Program-made: the position numbers and the translations under genes | Shown here: positions 13,794 through 17,740 of the stretch, piece by piece | Position numbering within the stretch: the stretch's first letter is position 1 | How the letters are laid out: every line of letters begins with the position of its first letter | Assembly: GCA_035490315.1 (NCBI GenBank) | Contig: DATHET010000025.1 | Span: 1-17,740 of the forward strand | Reading direction: 5' to 3' | Origin: JADJQU01 sp035490315 | GTDB lineage: Bacteria > Planctomycetota > UBA1135 > GCA-002686595 | DNA: 17,740 nt | The notes under the pieces: model-generated | Databases searched by the model: none | Seen by the model: only the letters and a program-made list of their open reading frames with translations | Told to the model about the DNA's origin: nothing

Positions 13794-16112
13794 TCAATCG
13801 GGCGGCCGCTTCGCAAGCGCAGCCTGCAGTGAGTTCGGCTCGAGCTCCAAAATGAATTCGCGTCCTTCCTTCGATGCGGCGAGGTCGATCGCCACGGGTG
13901 TGATGACGATGTCTGTCCGTTCGCGCGCTCCGGTGGAACGAATGCCGGCGGTGATCGTGTAGTGCCCATAGGAAGGCAGGGTGAACGCGGCCAGCCCGAA
14001 GGCGTCCAGCCGCGCGATCGAGCTGCCTGCCCAATGACCGACGGGGTCGTCGGTCTCGAGCTCGAGCTCGAGCTCGAGCAGCTGACCGCTGGGAAGTTGC
14101 GGCGGATTCACGATCCGGAGCAAGATCGCGAAGCCGCGCTCGAGCGGGAGCACCGCGCCATTGGAGACACCATCGAAACGCGCGGTCTGGAATCCAGGGA
14201 CGTTCACGATGACGTCGATCGTCTTCGTCAGCGAGGCGAGGATAGCCGTTCCTTCGCGCGTCAAGCTTGCATCCGAGCTGCTCTCGAGGCCCTCCATCGC
14301 GTGGATCGAGCCGTCCTCGATGCGGGCGGCGCCTTCAGCGACGACCTGGATGTGAATGGCGTGAATCAGCTCACGCAGATCGATCACCTCCAGCTGCGCG
14401 ACTGCACCGTCCTCGGGAAGCACAGCTTCGCGCCTGGCAAGCTCCTGTTCCCCGAAGTCTACGGCAACGGAGTACGTACCCGGCATCAGAGCCATCGACT
14501 TGAAGCGCCCGTCCTCGAAGGTCTCGTAACCGTCGGCGAACTCAGATTCGCCCGCCAAGGGCGCGACGCACCGGATGGTGAAATCGAGATCATCGATGGA
14601 GATTTCCTCGGGTCGGAGCACTTGCCCCTTGATCCAACAGCCTTCGCGCAGGACGAGCAGGAGGTTCTCACCGCCGCGAACGACTTCGACGGCCTGGCTT
14701 GGCGAGCTTCCGTGCACACGAGCGCGCAGCTCGAAACGCTGGACCGGGAGCGTTCCTCCGATCCGGAATTGACCATTCCGATCGAGTGAAGCGTCGAGCT
14801 GATGCCAGCGCGTTCCGAGATCGGGCTCCAGGCAATGCAGCTGGAACCGAACACGGCGCCAGAGCTCGGGTGGCTTCCCGCGCGCGTCGACGACTCGACC
14901 CGAGGCGAGGAAGTCCAGACTGGCTACGAGCAGGTCGCCAAGATCGACGACCCTTGCTGGAGCATGGGAATCGTTCGCCTGCTGGCCCGGCCAGTCCGCA
15001 ATCCCTTCGAGCGCCAATCCCCCGCCGATCGACGCGTGCACGCGGAGGCGGGGTCCCGCGCCATCCAATTCACGCGCGCGCAAGGAGGCGACGAAACGGC
15101 CTTGCGTATCGGTTCGAGCGCTGAAGAAGGTGCGTCCGTACCGAGCCTCCCCTGGAGCGTTGATCGATTGAGCTTCGATCGAATGAGAGGCAAGTGGAAC
15201 TCCCGTCGCATCGATAAGGCGTCCCGTGATCCGCGCGTAAGGACCCGTGAAGGGGACTTCGACGCGCAACCGCTCACCAGCAATGCGCGGCCCGTCGAAT
15301 CTCACGTCCGCGTACTCGAGTGCCGGAGGACGACACGTCACGTCGAAGCAGAACTCCAGCCCCACGTGCTGGAAGAGGATGGTGGGTGCAGTCTGCGGTA
15401 GCCAAGCCGCCGTGTCGTGGAGCTTGCGCGCCTTCAAGGGCGCGCAACGATCGGTGTCGAGGTTCAAGCAGCATTCGCCTGGCCGATCGAAGGGAAACTG
15501 CTCGCCGCCCACGAGCACGACTTCGATCGATCCCGAGGGATCGAGCGTGAGCCGACTCCGTGTTTCCGGAAGCCTCGCCAGGGTGAAGGGGATGCTGGAC
15601 GGCGTGCTCGCGATCCACGTCGTGCCGATGTCGAGCGCATCGTTCTCGGAAATGCCATCGGTGTCGATCGCGAGGGTGACGCGACCTTCGGCATCGGTCT
15701 GGGCCTGGGCAACGCTGCCGTCGAGTTCGATCGCCCGTACGGTGACGACCACGCCTTCGGCAGGACGACCGTACGAGTCGACGACTTCGACAAGTACTTC
15801 AGGCGGCTCGAGGACGACCTCGTCGGCCGCAATTGTGATCAGCACGCGGTCTTCGTCGGCTGCATTTCCGAGGACCCGCGTCGGCGCATCGGACTTGGGG
15901 AGCGCTTCGAGCGGTGAAACACCCTGTGCCGTGGTGGACGAAGTTGGAATCACCGGTGCGATATCTTCGCGCGGGCGGAGTCGCCAGAGTGCAATGCAAA
16001 GCAGCATGCCAAGGACCACGATTCCAGCTGCCGTTCGCCGGCCGATTCGACCGAGTTCCTTCCCGTCCGCAGCTTTCGGACTCCGCGCCTGGGACTGATT
16101 CGAATGGTTCAC
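13794..16112 (-). CDS. Membrane-anchored protein with carboxypeptidase-regulatory-like domains (paralog 1)
   Basis: A 772-residue protein with a short basic N-terminus, one membrane helix at about 27-44 (TAAGIVVLGMLLCIALW) and a large extracytoplasmic part. That part holds several beta-sandwich modules of the carboxypeptidase-regulatory-like type, recognisable by VxGRVxDxxGxP starts and TDxxGRF turns: EVVDSYGRPAEGVVVTV (about 110), RITGRLIDATGVPLA, SARTDTQGRFVASL, SGRVVDARGKPPE and WIKGQVLRPEEIS. No catalytic motif is seen; such modules usually mediate binding or form stalks. The start is a GTG at 16112 with no clear Shine-Dalgarno. It lies 99 nt downstream of a colinear paralog. Its C-terminal part includes an LELELELE stretch encoded by a hexamer repeat. 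Function unknown. Confidence 0.8.
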   Translation of the reverse strand: MNHSNQSQARSPKAADGKELGRIGRRTAAGIVVLGMLLCIALWRLRPREDIAPVIPTSSTTAQGVSPLEALPKSDAPTRVLGNAADEDRVLITIAADEVVLEPPEVLVEVVDSYGRPAEGVVVTVRAIELDGSVAQAQTDAEGRVTLAIDTDGISENDALDIGTTWIASTPSSIPFTLARLPETRSRLTLDPSGSIEVVLVGGEQFPFDRPGECCLNLDTDRCAPLKARKLHDTAAWLPQTAPTILFQHVGLEFCFDVTCRPPALEYADVRFDGPRIAGERLRVEVPFTGPYARITGRLIDATGVPLASHSIEAQSINAPGEARYGRTFFSARTDTQGRFVASLRARELDGAGPRLRVHASIGGGLALEGIADWPGQQANDSHAPARVVDLGDLLVASLDFLASGRVVDARGKPPELWRRVRFQLHCLEPDLGTRWHQLDASLDRNGQFRIGGTLPVQRFELRARVHGSSPSQAVEVVRGGENLLLVLREGCWIKGQVLRPEEISIDDLDFTIRCVAPLAGESEFADGYETFEDGRFKSMALMPGTYSVAVDFGEQELARREAVLPEDGAVAQLEVIDLRELIHAIHIQVVAEGAARIEDGSIHAMEGLESSSDASLTREGTAILASLTKTIDVIVNVPGFQTARFDGVSNGAVLPLERGFAILLRIVNPPQLPSGQLLELELELETDDPVGHWAGSSIARLDAFGLAAFTLPSYGHYTITAGIRSTGARERTDIVITPVAIDLAASKEGREFILELEPNSLQAALAKRPPD
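14055..14078. repeat. Tandem CTCGAG hexamer, four perfect copies, inside a gene
   Basis: Four exact CTCGAG units stand head to tail, each itself palindromic. On the minus strand they encode the alternating Leu-Glu run LELELELE in paralog 1. The unit is six bases, so copy-number change keeps the frame and adds or removes Leu-Glu pairs. The matching place in paralog 2 reads VEFELQAHD and the surrounding segment is two residues shorter. Confidence 0.9.
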
Positions 16113-16211
16113 GGAAGCAGGATAGCCCGCAACTCGCAGGCTAGTCGTGGGAGCATGCGATCATGCCGCCTACTCTGAGGCGTATGTTCACTCCACTCGT
16201 TGCGCGGTGAC
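16113..16211. other. Gap between the two paralogs with a small hairpin
   Basis: This 99-base gap separates the stop of paralog 2 from the GTG of paralog 1, both on the minus strand. It holds one small inverted repeat, GCATG-CGAT-CATGC (16153-16166). No convincing -35/-10 boxes or terminator T-run are seen, so either read-through from paralog 2 or an unrecognised promoter is possible. Confidence 0.4.
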
Positions 16212-17740
16212 TCAATCACGAGCTAGCCGTGCCAACGCGGCTTCCAGTGAGGCGGGAGCGAAGGCCACGACGACTACCCGCGGTTCAGCTGAGCCTGTCA
16301 CATCGATTGAAGTCGGCCGCGAGATTGCGATGTCGATCCGCTCCCTCGTTCCTTTGATCCAGAGACCGGCGCTGATCTGATATTTTTCACGAGAGGGCAG
16401 AGTCGCGCTGGCTTTCCCATCGGCGTGGACTTGAACGACCACGCTCGACGTGCATTCCCCGCGTGCATCGTGAGCTTGGAGCTCGAATTCGACCCGAGCA
16501 CCGTCCGGCAGATGAGCTGGCCGTTCCAGCTCGAGTGAGATCGCGATCCCCCGCTCGAGCGCGAGCTCCGCGCCATCCTGGACGCCCATGAATCGTTTCG
16601 ACAGGAATCCGGGCATGCCCACGAACAAGTCGATCGTTTCCGAGCGCGAAGCGAGGACGGCTGTCCCGTCGCGCGTGAGTCGCTTGGAGTCTGCGTACTC
16701 GCCCTCGAGATTCTCGACAGATGTCACGTAGCCATCGATGAGCCGCGCTCCGCCGGCTGGAACGATCGTGACATGAATCGGATGAATCAGTCCGCGCAGA
16801 TCGATGGGTTCGAGTCGCGCGATCGAGCCCGCCTCGGGGAGAACCGCCAGGGTCCGGGCCAATTCGTGTCCATCGAGATTCAGGGCGATGGAGTACTCTC
16901 CAGGAAGCATCGTGCGCGTTCTGAATCGTCCGTCGCCCAGAGTCTGCGTGTAATCCACGAGGTGACGTTCGGCCTCCGACGTGTCGGTGCACTCGATCTG
17001 GATCGCGAAATCATCGGCTGTAAGGTCGTCGGGCAGCAGCAACTGCCCCTCGATCTGGCACGGATCGCGCAGGATGAGTCGGATGCCCGAGTTGCCGCAG
17101 ACTGCCTGCACTGGCCCGCTGCGGATACAACTGTCGACGATCGCTCGCAGCTCGAAGCAATGCGCGGGAATCGACTGTCCGAGGCTGAAGGAACCATCCG
17201 GTCCGAGCGAGGCGTCCACCCACTTCCAGGCCGGATCCGTGTCAGGATCCATGGAGCGCAGCTGGAATTCGACCCCTTGCTTGGGAAGTGGTGCTTTTCC
17301 CCGCGAGTCGAGCAAGAAGCCGGAGGCAAGCAGCTTGTCGCTTCCAACGCACACGTCCCCGAGATCCAGGGCAGCAACGCGATTGGACTCGAGGATTCTT
17401 CGGTTCGGCCAACCGACGATTCCCCTGTGCACGAGGCCCCCGTCTGCCGCCGCTTCCACTTCCAACCGAGGTCCCGCGCCCAGCACTTCGTCCGCAGTCA
17501 GGCTGACGACGAATCGGCCGTCCTCATCACTGCGTGCGGTGAACAGCTCCCCCCGCGCGTAGGGACTCTGGCCCGCAGAAGAGGCCCCGATGTTGAACGC
17601 GGAAAGCGGAGCCCCGGACAGATCGAGCACCCGTCCCTGGATTCGGGTCTTGAGAGCCACGAATGGGAGCTCGACGCGAACGTGGTCTCCGGGGTTTCGT
17701 GGGCCGTCGAAGCTGATGTCTTCGAACTCGAGATCGGAAA
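16212..17740 (-). CDS. Carboxypeptidase-regulatory-like domain protein (paralog 2, N-terminus outside the window)
   Basis: The frame stays open to the right edge, so the visible 508 residues are the C-terminal part. A GTG at 17660 could be mistaken for the start, but the upstream codons read DLEFEDISFDGPRNPGDH and align with the interior of paralog 1 (YADVRFDGPRIAGERLRVEV), so the gene continues leftward in protein terms beyond the window. From there the two proteins are colinear to their ends: RIQGRVLDLSGAPLSA, TARSDEDGRFVVSL, EGQLLLPDDLTADDF, LGDGRFRTRTMLPGEYSIAL, IDLRGLIHPIHVTIV, MPGFLSKRFMGVQDGAELAL and ASLEAALARL. The modules are again beta-sandwich carboxypeptidase-regulatory-like units; a membrane anchor like that of paralog 1 is expected but not visible. 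Function unknown. Confidence 0.8.
   Translation of the reverse strand, partial: SDLEFEDISFDGPRNPGDHVRVELPFVALKTRIQGRVLDLSGAPLSAFNIGASSAGQSPYARGELFTARSDEDGRFVVSLTADEVLGAGPRLEVEAAADGGLVHRGIVGWPNRRILESNRVAALDLGDVCVGSDKLLASGFLLDSRGKAPLPKQGVEFQLRSMDPDTDPAWKWVDASLGPDGSFSLGQSIPAHCFELRAIVDSCIRSGPVQAVCGNSGIRLILRDPCQIEGQLLLPDDLTADDFAIQIECTDTSEAERHLVDYTQTLGDGRFRTRTMLPGEYSIALNLDGHELARTLAVLPEAGSIARLEPIDLRGLIHPIHVTIVPAGGARLIDGYVTSVENLEGEYADSKRLTRDGTAVLASRSETIDLFVGMPGFLSKRFMGVQDGAELALERGIAISLELERPAHLPDGARVEFELQAHDARGECTSSVVVQVHADGKASATLPSREKYQISAGLWIKGTRERIDIAISRPTSIDVTGSAEPRVVVVAFAPASLEAALARLARD

Noticed and set aside
17658..17660. GTG as the start of paralog 2
   Set aside because: Codons upstream to the right edge stay open and align with the interior of paralog 1, so the gene is truncated by the window rather than starting here.

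Overview
The window is dense, high-GC bacterial chromosome with short intergenic gaps; no gene-free stretch exceeds about 120 bases. Fifteen coding regions are supported, two of them cut by the window edges. No rRNA, tRNA, CRISPR array, insertion sequence or phage gene was recognised. The best guess for the source is a Planctomycetota bacterium, probably environmental. This rests on a secreted RCC1-type repeat protein ending in a six-cysteine domain that I recall from planctomycete genomes, on large single-pass membrane proteins built of carboxypeptidase-regulatory-like modules, and on weak or absent Shine-Dalgarno sites before several genes. This is inference; a myxobacterium or another high-GC lineage is not excluded.

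Left part (1-5366): the tail of a small cupin-type (cysteine-dioxygenase-like) protein converges on a MmcQ/YjbR-family protein with a histone-H1-like Lys/Ala tail. Two small membrane proteins follow. One of them is directly downstream of plsY-gpsA, which make acyl-glycerol-3-phosphate and sn-glycerol-3-phosphate for phospholipid synthesis; plsY, gpsA and the four-helix membrane protein form a tight minus-strand operon. Divergent from plsY is an orphan hydantoinase/oxoprolinase A subunit.

Middle part (5367-10476): a DoxX-like membrane protein follows a leader with a perfect 16-bp palindrome and several mutually exclusive short pairings reaching its ribosome-binding site. It converges on a TonB-type energy transducer. 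Upstream of tonB on the minus strand is a catabolic operon in the order sugar 3-epimerase (psicose/tagatose type), mandelate-racemase-like enolase-superfamily enzyme, VOC (glyoxalase-fold) protein and D-2-hydroxyacid dehydrogenase. The genes overlap by 4 nt or lie 7 nt apart, so they probably handle one sugar or sugar-acid substrate in sequence. No transporter or regulator for it is visible.

Right part (10477-17740): an AlkD-like DNA alkylation repair glycosylase diverges from the catabolic operon. Next comes the RCC1-type protein, with 13 full 41-residue units plus a unit split between the two ends. A bidirectional hairpin separates it from two minus-strand paralogs with carboxypeptidase-regulatory-like domains; the upstream one runs off the right edge. 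One paralog carries an in-frame CTCGAG hexamer repeat that the other lacks.

No defence system or other clearly novel multi-gene system was found. The observations most worth following are the DoxX leader, the 14-fold RCC1 architecture with its C-terminal domain, the tandem paralogs with a coding microsatellite, and the compact four-enzyme operon.
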